Source: an uncultured Pseudoteredinibacter sp. (GTDB lineage Bacteria > Pseudomonadota > Gammaproteobacteria > Pseudomonadales > Cellvibrionaceae). From it: 64,000 nt of DNA. The notes under the pieces are model-generated. The model was not told the DNA's origin. It worked only from the letters and a program-made list of their open reading frames with translations, and searched no databases. The first letter of the stretch is position 1. Each line of letters begins with the position of its first letter. Of the stretch, positions 44,357 through 52,320 are shown one piece after another. Location: the NCBI RefSeq assembly GCF_947502065.1, contig NZ_CANMYE010000002.1:620001-684000 (forward strand), read 5' to 3'. A program made the position numbers and the translations under genes.

Positions 44357-46534
44357 GTGAGAACGATAAGCACTATATTCAATAGCCGCCCTACCAGCTG
44401 TAAGCTCAGCGCATTGGCTTTGGCTACAGCGATTAGCAGCCAAGCTTCAGCCGCCAATCTCATTGAGGAGGTGGTGGTCACCGCGCAAAAGCGCGCCGAA
44501 AACGTTCAGGATATCCCTATCGCCATCAGCGCATACTCAGGCAATAAGCTTGAGCAAGCGGGTGTAGAGAACACCCTTGATCTTCAAGTGATAGATCCAA
44601 GCCTAGTATTTACCACTAATTCGGTGGTTGGCCAGCCATATCTGCGAGGTGTAGGCACTGATATTTTCTCACCTGGTGCAGAATCTAGTATCGCGACTTT
44701 TATCGATGACGTTTACCAATCGCGCTCTTACTCTTCGCTTCAGGATTTCTTTGATGTGCAACGGGTAGATGTGGTCAAAGGTCCACAAGGCGTGCTATTC
44801 GGTCGTAACGCCGCTGGTGGAGCCATTAGCTTCTACTCCAACAAGCCAAGCGACGAATTTGAAGGCAAGCTTTCGCTCGGCCTTGGTAACTACAGCAAGC
44901 AACGCATTGAGGGCATGCTTAATGTACCTTTAATCGAAGATAAGCTGAACTGGCGCATTGCCGGTATGACTAGCCGTCGTGATGGTTATGTAGAAAACCT
45001 ACCTAGCGGCACCACTTTGGACGATGAAGATTATATTGGCCTTCGCAGTCATCTGCAGTTTTACCCAAGTGATGATTTGAGCCTGCTTTTAAGCGTTAAT
45101 TACAGTCGTGAAGACAGTACTCGCAATTTGGGCATCTATGTGGATACCAGCAGCGGCTCAAGCATTGCCGATGGCTTTGGCGCTATTCGTTACGACGATC
45201 CGTATAAAGTTGCTATTAACGAAAACAGCAGAAACTTCTCGGAATCTCTTGGCGTTAATCTAAGCGCCGAGCTGCAATTAGATGGCAGCATTATCAAATC
45301 GATTACCTCCTATCGCGATGCAGAAGCGGATGTACATCTAGACCTGGATGGATCCCAACTCGACTACGCTTCAAACTCACCCAACTTTGGCTCTGAAACC
45401 ATTACCCAAGAAGTTCAGTGGATTTCAGACAATGACAGTAACTTAGAATGGGTGACAGGAATATTTCTCCTCAAAGAGCAGGCTGACCAACAGTTAAATG
45501 TAGCTCTTACCTTCCCAGTTCCCGGCCTTTCGGATTTGCTTGATCAGCCAGATGGCAATGTTGTCACTAAGTCATTTGGTATATTTGGCAACGCCAAATA
45601 CACTTTTTCAGACGAATGGGCTTTGAGTGCCGGCCTTCGTTATAGCAAAGACGAGCGGGAACTGGATTTTTTACAAACCATCATGACGGCCAGCACAAGA
45701 CAAGTACTAGCGACTAATGAGCTAAAACAAGATGCCGATTATGAAGCACTAACCCCCCGCATGGTTTTAGAATACACACCAGATGAGGACACCCTTGCCT
45801 ATGCGTCGATCTCGCGTGGCTACAAAGCTGGCGGATTCAGTACCAACACTTTTCAGTCTAACGCTTTCGATTCTGAATATGTTTGGGCCTATGAGTTAGG
45901 TTTAAAGTCAACTCTATGGGAAGGTCGTGCGCAGTTTAACTCTGCCGTGTTTTATTATGATTACGACGACCTACAGCTAAACACCATCCCACCGGGTTCG
46001 GCCGTTGGTACCTTCCAGATCGTGATCAATGCTGCGGCCGCTAAGGTGCAAGGTTTTGAATTTAGCTCCACCGTTTTCCCGGTTGACGATTTAGAGCTGA
46101 ACTTTTCAGCGCAAATTCTAGATGCAACTTTCGAAGACTTTTCGGCACTTAATCCGAATGAGCTGGATAAGGGTGAAGTGGATCGCTCTGGCGCCCGCAT
46201 GCCTCGTGCTCCGGAGTTAAGCTTAAGCTTTAGTGCCGAATATGAATGGCAAGTTGCTGATCGCCCGCTTACTGCAAGAGTCGATGTTCGCCATGAGAGC
46301 GAGCAGTTTTTGGATCCTTTCCAGGACAATGCTGTAGAACGTGATCAGAACACTATCATCAATGCCCGTGTAGGCTATGATTTAAGTGATGATATGCGCA
46401 TCTCATTTTGGGGGCGTAACTTGGCCGATAAAGAAGTGGTTCAATCTTCTATTCGCGTAGATGGCTTAATTGGTACCGTGCAGTTTTTTGCACCGCCACG
46501 CACCTATGGCCTAACATTTGAAATGAACTTTTAA
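44357..46534 (+). CDS. TonB-dependent outer-membrane receptor
   Basis: A 725-residue receptor for active uptake across the outer membrane. Signal peptide about residues 1-32 (ending ASAAN), TonB box EEVVVTAQKR directly after it, plug domain about 45-160 with RVDVVKGPQGVLFGRNAAGGAI near 130, and a 22-strand-type barrel to the final aromatic residue FEMNF. The family includes receptors for siderophores, B12 and plant or algal organics; no Fur box is seen, while MarR-type operators are, so an organic ligand is more likely than iron. GTG start with GGAGG eight bases before. The hydrolase gene follows after 11 bp. Confidence 0.9.
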   Translation: MRTISTIFNSRPTSCKLSALALATAISSQASAANLIEEVVVTAQKRAENVQDIPIAISAYSGNKLEQAGVENTLDLQVIDPSLVFTTNSVVGQPYLRGVGTDIFSPGAESSIATFIDDVYQSRSYSSLQDFFDVQRVDVVKGPQGVLFGRNAAGGAISFYSNKPSDEFEGKLSLGLGNYSKQRIEGMLNVPLIEDKLNWRIAGMTSRRDGYVENLPSGTTLDDEDYIGLRSHLQFYPSDDLSLLLSVNYSREDSTRNLGIYVDTSSGSSIADGFGAIRYDDPYKVAINENSRNFSESLGVNLSAELQLDGSIIKSITSYRDAEADVHLDLDGSQLDYASNSPNFGSETITQEVQWISDNDSNLEWVTGIFLLKEQADQQLNVALTFPVPGLSDLLDQPDGNVVTKSFGIFGNAKYTFSDEWALSAGLRYSKDERELDFLQTIMTASTRQVLATNELKQDADYEALTPRMVLEYTPDEDTLAYASISRGYKAGGFSTNTFQSNAFDSEYVWAYELGLKSTLWEGRAQFNSAVFYYDYDDLQLNTIPPGSAVGTFQIVINAAAAKVQGFEFSSTVFPVDDLELNFSAQILDATFEDFSALNPNELDKGEVDRSGARMPRAPELSLSFSAEYEWQVADRPLTARVDVRHESEQFLDPFQDNAVERDQNTIINARVGYDLSDDMRISFWGRNLADKEVVQSSIRVDGLIGTVQFFAPPRTYGLTFEMNF

Positions 46535-46545
46535 GGTATCTGACT

Positions 46546-47358
46546 ATGTCCAGCAACCGCCCTATAGAGAAGCATATTGCATTACGTGGCAGCAACATCC
46601 ATTACACCCGTAATGGCCCTGCTAGTGAAATAGCCATTTGCTTTCTGCCCGGTTGGGGCGGTTCACGCTGGGTATGGGATTACCATGCCGAGCACTGGGC
46701 ACAGAACTTTAGAACCTTAAATATTGATTTCCCTGGCTTTGGTCACTCCGCCTTGCCACTAGGTACACGCACTGTTGATCAGCTTGCAAAAGATCTATGT
46801 CTTGTCCTAGATGAGGAAGATATAAAGCAGTGCATTATCGTTGGGCACTCCTATGGTGGCCTATTGGCAATGGCTATCGGCCAACTTCGCCCACAGCAGG
46901 TGCTGGCTGTTATCGGTGCCGATTCCTTTATTCATATGGATTTGTACCCACAACAAGCCCAGCAAACAATTGATGAAATGCTGGCCTATATCCGCCTTGA
47001 TTATCAAGGAGCACTGATGGAGCTCGGCAGCAGTTATCTTACAGAAAATTGCCACCCTGCGATTAGAGCCTCGGTGTTAAGGGAGTTTAGAAGCAGTAAG
47101 CCAGGAGACGGCATAAAAATTTTGGCGATGTTTTTAAGTTACGATATGGGCAAAACCCTAAGCAGCTACCCGGGTCCAGTTGCCGCCATTGTAGATGGGA
47201 ACAAATACGCCATTGAAAAAGAACGTTTTATTCCAGCTTTTTCAGAGCGCATAGATCTTTGCGTTGTAGAAAACAGTAACCACTTCTTGATGCTTGAAGA
47301 ACCAGAGAAATTTGCAGAATTACTTACTCCGCTGATTACAAAGTTCAGTTCGCTTTAG
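46546..47358 (+). CDS. Alpha/beta hydrolase
   Basis: A 270-residue serine hydrolase. Oxyanion region LPGWGGSRWVWD near 33, nucleophile elbow VGHSYGGLL with Ser near residue 103, acid candidate in AAIVDGN near 225 and histidine in ENSNHFLMLEEPEKF near 250. The enzyme is cytoplasmic (no signal peptide). Its gene follows the TonB receptor by 11 bp and shares its promoter, so a natural reading is uptake of an ester-like compound followed by cleavage; this is inference. Confidence 0.86.
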   Translation: MSSNRPIEKHIALRGSNIHYTRNGPASEIAICFLPGWGGSRWVWDYHAEHWAQNFRTLNIDFPGFGHSALPLGTRTVDQLAKDLCLVLDEEDIKQCIIVGHSYGGLLAMAIGQLRPQQVLAVIGADSFIHMDLYPQQAQQTIDEMLAYIRLDYQGALMELGSSYLTENCHPAIRASVLREFRSSKPGDGIKILAMFLSYDMGKTLSSYPGPVAAIVDGNKYAIEKERFIPAFSERIDLCVVENSNHFLMLEEPEKFAELLTPLITKFSSL

Positions 47359-47381
47359 CCTTTCTTTGAAAGGCTTTTTTT
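47357..47381 (+). terminator. Rho-independent terminator after the hydrolase
   Basis: AGCCTTT and AAAGGCT pair around a 5-nt loop, then an eight-base T-run. It overlaps the hydrolase stop codon and is the clearest intrinsic terminator in the window. The gap to the convergent LLM gene is only 35 bp. Confidence 0.85.
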
Positions 47382-47393
47382 CCAGACCAGATC

Positions 47394-48386
47394 TCAAACA
47401 AGCTCAAATGCTTCAGCCAACAATTTGTGCGATCTTAAACGATCATTAAAATCGTAACAGATGCTCACCGTCATTAATTCATCAGCGCCATATTCTTCGG
47501 CCAAGGCAAGCAGCTTTGCTTTGACTTGCTCGGGCGAACCAATGGCTGAGCTTTGCATACGCTGACTTGCAAAAGCTTCTTCTTGGGGGCTTAGCTGATA
47601 GGCTGCGGCCTCATCAGGTGAACAGATTTCAGTATCGCTTTTACCCGCAATAAACTTCAAATAAGATACTAAACGACTACGGGCCAAATAATAGGCCTGC
47701 TCTTCGGTATCCGCCACCAGCACATTAACAGTCAAAGAGGTACAAGGCTTAGATAAACGCCCAGGGCCAGCTTCACTTTGAAAACAATGGCGATAATAAG
47801 CCAGAATGCGCCCATCCATTGCCGAGTTAATAAACAAAGCAAAGTTATAAGGCAAACCCAACTGCCCAGCCAAGGCGGCACTGTCTGGGCTGGAACCTAG
47901 CATCCACAAATCAGGCGCGCTCTCGGCGTGTGGCCTTAGCTTGGGCTGAAATTTTTTATCGTAAAGAATTTCTTGTAACCTGGCGGTCTGTTCGGGAAAT
48001 TGTGAGAAGTCTGGCTGGCCGTTTTGCGCCAGCAAGCGCGCTGTTACCATATCGGTACCTGGCGCACGGCCAATACCTAAATCGATTCTTCCCGGATTAA
48101 GCGCGGATAAGGTCGCCCCCAATTCGGCGACCTTATAGGGCGTATAGTGGGGCAACATAATGCCACCACTGCCGATTCGAATACGCTCAGTGCTCGCGCC
48201 CAATGCCCCAAGCAAAACCTCTGGAGCACTGCCTGCCAAGGCATCAGTGCCGTGATGTTCGGAAACCCAAAAGCGATGATAGCCAAGCTCTTCTACATAC
48301 TTAGCCAAACGCAAGGTTTCACTAAAGGCTTGCTCGGCACTACCGCCCTTGCGTAATGGGGATTGATCGAGAACACTTAACTTCAT
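47394..48386 (-). CDS. LLM-class (luciferase-like) flavin-dependent oxidoreductase
   Basis: A 330-residue TIM-barrel monooxygenase-like protein of the bacterial luciferase superfamily. SVLDQSPLRKG opens it, then HRFWVSEHHGT near 38, RIRIGSGGIMLPHYTPYKVAE near 70, GRIDLGIGRAPGTD near 95 and MLGSSPDSAALAGQLGLPYNF near 168, matching the group annotated as alkanal monooxygenase-like or YhbW. FMN or F420 use is typical; the substrate is not evident. It precedes no partner reductase gene. The GST gene lies just upstream on the same strand (26 bp), so the two may be co-transcribed. Confidence 0.88.
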   Translation of the reverse strand: MKLSVLDQSPLRKGGSAEQAFSETLRLAKYVEELGYHRFWVSEHHGTDALAGSAPEVLLGALGASTERIRIGSGGIMLPHYTPYKVAELGATLSALNPGRIDLGIGRAPGTDMVTARLLAQNGQPDFSQFPEQTARLQEILYDKKFQPKLRPHAESAPDLWMLGSSPDSAALAGQLGLPYNFALFINSAMDGRILAYYRHCFQSEAGPGRLSKPCTSLTVNVLVADTEEQAYYLARSRLVSYLKFIAGKSDTEICSPDEAAAYQLSPQEEAFASQRMQSSAIGSPEQVKAKLLALAEEYGADELMTVSICYDFNDRLRSHKLLAEAFELV

Positions 48387-48412
48387 AATTAAAATCAGCC
48401 AACAAATTAATG

Positions 48413-49051
48413 TTAACCGCCAAGCAGTGCCTTTTCTTCAGCTTCACGCTTTTGCACAACTTCCTGACTGCGCACAAAAGCTACGTAGGCAGCTGTTTTT
48501 GGCCAGCGCGAGGCATCTAGTTTATAGCCACCGATTTCGGCATTGATAAACGGAGAAACCATGGCAATATCGGCAATGCTTAATTTGCCGTCGGCCAAAA
48601 ATTCGGCGCCATTAACTACTGTTTCAACATAATCCAGTGCTTTAGGAATGCTACCGGCTTCGGCCTTGGCGATAGCTTCTTCATTGGTTTCTAAGCCACG
48701 CATTGGAGCAACTACGCGCTGAAAGAAAGGAACAAGCAAAGCCTCTACCAATGCGGTATCTGCAAACTCTTCTAGCCAGCGCGCTTCGGCGCGAGCTTCT
48801 ACAGAAGTCGGCATCAAGCTTGGCTCTGGATAGCGCTCTTCGAGGTATTCATTAATAACGGTGGAATCAGAAAGATTGAAATCGCCATCGCTCAGCGCTG
48901 GAATTTTTCCTAGCGGGCTGACATCGGTATAACCTTCTGGCAAAGCACCTGGGAAAACCTGCTCATTTTCGTAGGCTACACCTTTGGCCTCTAGCACCAA
49001 AAGCACTTTACGAACATAGGGGGATAAAATTGCACCATACACTTTTGGCAT
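48413..49051 (-). CDS. Glutathione S-transferase family protein
   Basis: A 212-residue cytosolic GST. The thioredoxin-fold half starts MPKVYGAILSPYVRKVLLVLEAKG, with the serine-type active site near residue 10, and LGKIPALSDGDFNLSDSTVINEYLEERYP carries the cis-proline and glutathione-binding serine (about 48-75). The helical half from about 85 ends with SIADIAMVSPFINAE near 155. AAGGAG lies eight bases before the ATG. It may form a unit with the LLM gene that follows. A GCCTGT/ACAGGC hairpin at 49151-49168 separates it from the upstream amidohydrolase gene. Confidence 0.88.
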   Translation of the reverse strand: MPKVYGAILSPYVRKVLLVLEAKGVAYENEQVFPGALPEGYTDVSPLGKIPALSDGDFNLSDSTVINEYLEERYPEPSLMPTSVEARAEARWLEEFADTALVEALLVPFFQRVVAPMRGLETNEEAIAKAEAGSIPKALDYVETVVNGAEFLADGKLSIADIAMVSPFINAEIGGYKLDASRWPKTAAYVAFVRSQEVVQKREAEEKALLGG

Positions 49052-49203
49052 CGCGGCTTCTCCTTATAGTTTTGAACTGTTTATTACAGTAGAGAAGCCG
49101 CAATATACCCTGAATAGGCAGGTCAGTGCTGCCATTTTTTGGGTATTTCTGCCTGTTTGCTTACAGGCTTATTTCATAGTTCGCTTTAGCGCGGGCAGCG
49201 ATA

Positions 49204-50730
49204 TTAAACTCCGGTATAGAAAATCACCTGCTGCGGCAACTTTTCAGTATTGATCACCTTACCCTTGGCCATCACCATAGATTGCCTGCGGATGTTGCGA
49301 ATATCTTTTAGCGGGTTCGCATCCAACAATAGTAGATCTGCGGACTTACCTACTTCTACCGTGCCGAATTGTTTTAGGCCGCGAGCGGCGATAGCACCGT
49401 TTTTTGTGGCCGCTACAATAGCTTCCATTTCACTCATACCTAGCTCTACCAAACCTTCAATCGCTAGCAAACTACCAATACCCGCTTCTTGATCGATGCT
49501 CTTTGGAGATTTACGAAACTCTGGTGCTTTACCTTGGTAATTATCTGTTGCGATAGTGACACGGCAACCAGCTTTGATCAGGCGAATAGCATTATCGCGT
49601 TCGATTTCATAAAACTCACCTAAGCGGCCATTACGTGCACGTTGCTCGGCGCTGGTCACTGGGGCGGGGGCATTTTCTAAGGCTTTTAGCGCGGCATTAC
49701 GACGCTGCAAATGCTTCTGCCACATATCTCCGGTAAAGGTGTTGCTGCGCATTGCACAGATCACATCTTTCTCAACAATCATATCGATTAAATCTTGCGG
49801 GTAGCGGCGGCTTAAAATTTCTGGGTGCTGAATTAAGTCGATGCCGGCTTCCACCGCCATGCGTAGGGCTTCAGGGCTGGTTGCATGGGTTTCGGCAACC
49901 AAACCACGCTTGTGAGCTTCTTCAACAATCACTTTTTGTGTACGCGGCGAGAAGCCAATCAAAGACGGATAGCCAAAGTGGCTAGTGCCGCCATACTTTA
50001 AAAAGTTTGGCCCTTTATCCAAATAATCATTAATGGCTTTGCGCAGCTCTTCGGGCCCCATATCCATGGTTTCTTCACCAACACCTTGTGCAATGCTGTC
50101 ATTCCATTTTTGTTGGAACAAGGTTAGATCAGATTCTTTAATCAGTGAGAAGGTTAAGGAAAACGGCCCCCCCCAACCAATAATATTACCGGCCACCAAC
50201 ATACGAGGCCCCACGGCTTTACCGGCTTCAATATCATCACGCACCTGCATTAGCGGCATTAATGAGCCGTAGCTATCACGCACGGTGGTAACGCCGCGCT
50301 TAAGCTGACGCTGCACAAACTCAAGCACTAGCTCATCATTACGCTCGCCGTATTTCACGACGGTTTCTTTGCGGCGGGCATTACCATAAATAGAAGCATG
50401 TACATTGGTATCGATAAAGCCCGGCAGCAAATACTTACCTCGGCCATCAATCACTTGCACATAGTCCGGCAAGCTCAAGCTGCCCGCCTTCCCTAGGCCT
50501 TTAATCACGCCATCTTCTACCCATACACTCTGGCGCTTTAGGGGCGTGCCACCATTGCCGTCAATCACGGTAACGTTGTTGATGGCATAGGCATGGCGAC
50601 GTTTGGTCTCGGCCTGCGTTTGCCAGCTCAAAGTCAGCGCCACACAAAAGGCGGTCAGTAGGGCCACGGGCTTTATGGCTTTCGTTTTTACTGGGCTGGC
50701 GTTTTTAAGAAAGGAAAGGCAAATCTTCAT
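49204..50730 (-). CDS. Exported amidohydrolase with an Asn in the first metal motif (508 aa)
   Basis: A secreted TIM-barrel amidohydrolase. The signal peptide spans about residues 1-40 (MKICLSFLKNASPVKTK, then a hydrophobic run ending QTQAE). The metal site is partly visible: PGFIDTNVHASIYG near 108 where the usual HxH is NxH, VAETHATSPEAL near 280, LIQHPEIL near 302 and VTIATDNYQGK near 390; RDSYGSLMPLM follows after the first motif. ADLLLLDANPLKDIRNIRRQS closes the composite beta-domain. Many such marine proteins are predicted imidazolonepropionase-like or prolidase-like; the substrate is unknown. Start ATG 50730 with GGAG six bases upstream. Confidence 0.85.
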   Translation of the reverse strand: MKICLSFLKNASPVKTKAIKPVALLTAFCVALTLSWQTQAETKRRHAYAINNVTVIDGNGGTPLKRQSVWVEDGVIKGLGKAGSLSLPDYVQVIDGRGKYLLPGFIDTNVHASIYGNARRKETVVKYGERNDELVLEFVQRQLKRGVTTVRDSYGSLMPLMQVRDDIEAGKAVGPRMLVAGNIIGWGGPFSLTFSLIKESDLTLFQQKWNDSIAQGVGEETMDMGPEELRKAINDYLDKGPNFLKYGGTSHFGYPSLIGFSPRTQKVIVEEAHKRGLVAETHATSPEALRMAVEAGIDLIQHPEILSRRYPQDLIDMIVEKDVICAMRSNTFTGDMWQKHLQRRNAALKALENAPAPVTSAEQRARNGRLGEFYEIERDNAIRLIKAGCRVTIATDNYQGKAPEFRKSPKSIDQEAGIGSLLAIEGLVELGMSEMEAIVAATKNGAIAARGLKQFGTVEVGKSADLLLLDANPLKDIRNIRRQSMVMAKGKVINTEKLPQQVIFYTGV

Positions 50731-50777
50731 AGAGGCTCCATTTCGACACAGAGGTAGCTGCACGCTTTAGAATACAG

Positions 50778-50789
50778 ATTGTATACAAT
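50778..50789. promoter_or_regulatory. GntR-type palindrome ATTGTATACAAT
   Basis: A perfect 12-bp palindrome with the TTGTATACAA core typical of FadR-subfamily GntR operators. It lies 48 bp before the amidohydrolase (minus) and 112 bp before the cyclophilin (plus) in their divergent gap. No GntR gene is in the window, so any regulator would act from elsewhere. Confidence 0.45.
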
Positions 50790-50900
50790 ATACGAACATT
50801 AGCATTAATGTTACTATCGAGCAAAGACTCAATCGGCAATCTGAGGAGCTTACCGAGCTCACCGTCTAGCCAAGTACAGGAGCCCAGCGCAGGAGCCAAT

Positions 50901-51827
50901 ATGAAAAACAATAAGTACTCGAAGTTGAACACTACCGCGAAGCTAATCTGCTCTATTACCGCCGCCACTTTATGCTTGGGCGCCGCCAGTGCAATTGCTG
51001 ATAAGAGCACAGACAAGCAGGCCTCCAAGCCTAGATCCCCTTCCGAGATTAGCGCACAAGCCAAGAACAGTAGCTGGCGTGATATCGATAATGAAAACCT
51101 GCTACGCATGCAACTTGATACCGGCACGGTTTGGATTGAGCTAGCCCCGCAATTTGCGCCCAATCATGTTAGTAATACTAAAGCTTTGGTACGCGAAGGC
51201 TTTTACGATGGTTTAAGCATTTACCGTTTTGTTGAGGGCTTTGTTGCTCAGGGTGGCGATGCCTCTGAGGAGAAGGCCATTAAGAATGCTAAGCGTGCGA
51301 TTAAGAGCGAGCGTTACACGAGCAATAAAGTAGACTTTACTCCGCTAGGCTTTAAGGACAGTTTTGCGGAAGACACGGGGTTTGTAGCGGGCTTTGCGGC
51401 AGCTAAGAATTCGAAAGGTGAAAGTTGGATGGTACATTGCCCGGGTGCGTTTGCGATGGCCAGAAACAATCCGGTTGATAGTGGCGGTACAGAATTCTAC
51501 GTTGTTCTTGGCCATGCCCCTCGCTATTTAGATAGAAATGTGACGGTCTTTGGTCGAGTGATTTCCGGTATGGGGGCTTTGTTATCGTTACAGCGTGAAA
51601 AGCCGAAGGATGAAAGCAAGGAGTACAACCCTATCCGCTCTGTGAAAGTAGCGGCCGATCTAAGCAAGGCCGAGCAAAAGAATTGGCAAGTTATGAAGAC
51701 CGATTCTGCGGATTTTAAGGAGCTGATTCTGTCGCGAGCCAATCGACCTGAGGAGTGGTTTGTAGAGCAACCGGGTGTTGTTGATGTTTGTGGTGTGACA
51801 GTGCCTAGTAGAGAAAGTGGATCCTAG
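50901..51827 (+). CDS. Exported cyclophilin-type peptidyl-prolyl isomerase
   Basis: A 308-residue prolyl isomerase with a signal peptide (about residues 1-34, ending SAIAD). The cyclophilin domain starts near 58 with LLRMQLDTGTVWIELAPQFAPNHVSN and has the active-site DGLSIYRFVEGFVAQGGD near 98 and FAMARNNPVDSGGTEFYVVLG near 190. It is longer than PpiA (about 190 aa): an insert after GGD and a C-terminal extension (about 255-308, with a lone Cys) are extra. ATG 50901 has AGGAG six bases upstream; a 31-residue longer reading lacks one and reads through the promoter region. Confidence 0.87.
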   Translation: MKNNKYSKLNTTAKLICSITAATLCLGAASAIADKSTDKQASKPRSPSEISAQAKNSSWRDIDNENLLRMQLDTGTVWIELAPQFAPNHVSNTKALVREGFYDGLSIYRFVEGFVAQGGDASEEKAIKNAKRAIKSERYTSNKVDFTPLGFKDSFAEDTGFVAGFAAAKNSKGESWMVHCPGAFAMARNNPVDSGGTEFYVVLGHAPRYLDRNVTVFGRVISGMGALLSLQREKPKDESKEYNPIRSVKVAADLSKAEQKNWQVMKTDSADFKELILSRANRPEEWFVEQPGVVDVCGVTVPSRESGS

Positions 51828-51884
51828 TTTAATCGATCGAATATTCTCTATAGGGATTCTTAGAGATCAATTAGAACTGACCGA

Positions 51885-51996
51885 TTTCAGGCCGTAGGGT
51901 AGCGGGTCTGGAACGCGCTTAAACCATCCGGGGCGCTCGACTTCGCAGCGTCCATGCTGCTCCACGGTTCCTGACCCGCTACCCTACAACCTAAAA
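51885..51996. repeat. Large hairpin element C (same core as A, other arms)
   Basis: Arms at 51885-51914 and 51967-51996 pair at about 26 of 30 positions. The 60-base core 51911-51970 equals that of element A in length; its first 20 bases are identical and later blocks (TCCAT, GCT, ACGGTTC) align. The arm sequence (GTAGGGTAGCGGGTC) is unrelated to that of A, yet self-complementary. Flanks CTGACCG and CTAAAATCTAC match A. It lies 57 bp after the cyclophilin stop. Confidence 0.8.
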
Positions 51997-52107
51997 TCTA
52001 CATTGTTAACACCTGAAACTTTGCTTACAACTACCAAAAAGCTATCCAGTGATTTAGTCCTACCAAAGAATAAAATCCAAGCAATCAAAAAACACACAAC
52101 TGTAGAA

Positions 52108-52217
52108 TATGGAGGGTAGGGTTCGCTATGCTGGGGCGTCTCCGACTCGGAGGAGGAGCCGAGCTAGCATGGATGCTGCTTTTTGCGTACCCGGCATAGC
52201 GAACCCTACCCTCCATA
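52108..52217. repeat. Large hairpin element D
   Basis: Two perfect 24-base arms (52108-52131 and 52194-52217) enclose 62 bases containing a CTCCGA/TCGGAG mini-hairpin and GCATGGATGCTGC, which echoes the CATCC and CCATGCTGC motifs of elements B and C. It starts 111 bases after element C, forming the second tandem pair. No coding frame crosses it convincingly. Confidence 0.8.
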
Positions 52218-52267
52218 GTCGGCCCGACTTGCACGTATCCCCAACACTAAGAACCATTTAGAGAGAC

Positions 52268-52296
52268 ATAAAAAAGGCGTGAATAAATCACGCCTT
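52268..52296 (-). terminator. Rho-independent terminator of the PepSY operon
   Basis: On the minus strand, AAGGCGTGA pairs with TCACGCCTT around a short AT loop and is followed by a run of seven T; it lies 24 bases after the PepSY gene stop. Confidence 0.8.
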
Positions 52297-52320
52297 CTAA
52301 TCAAACCATAACTGCAAATT

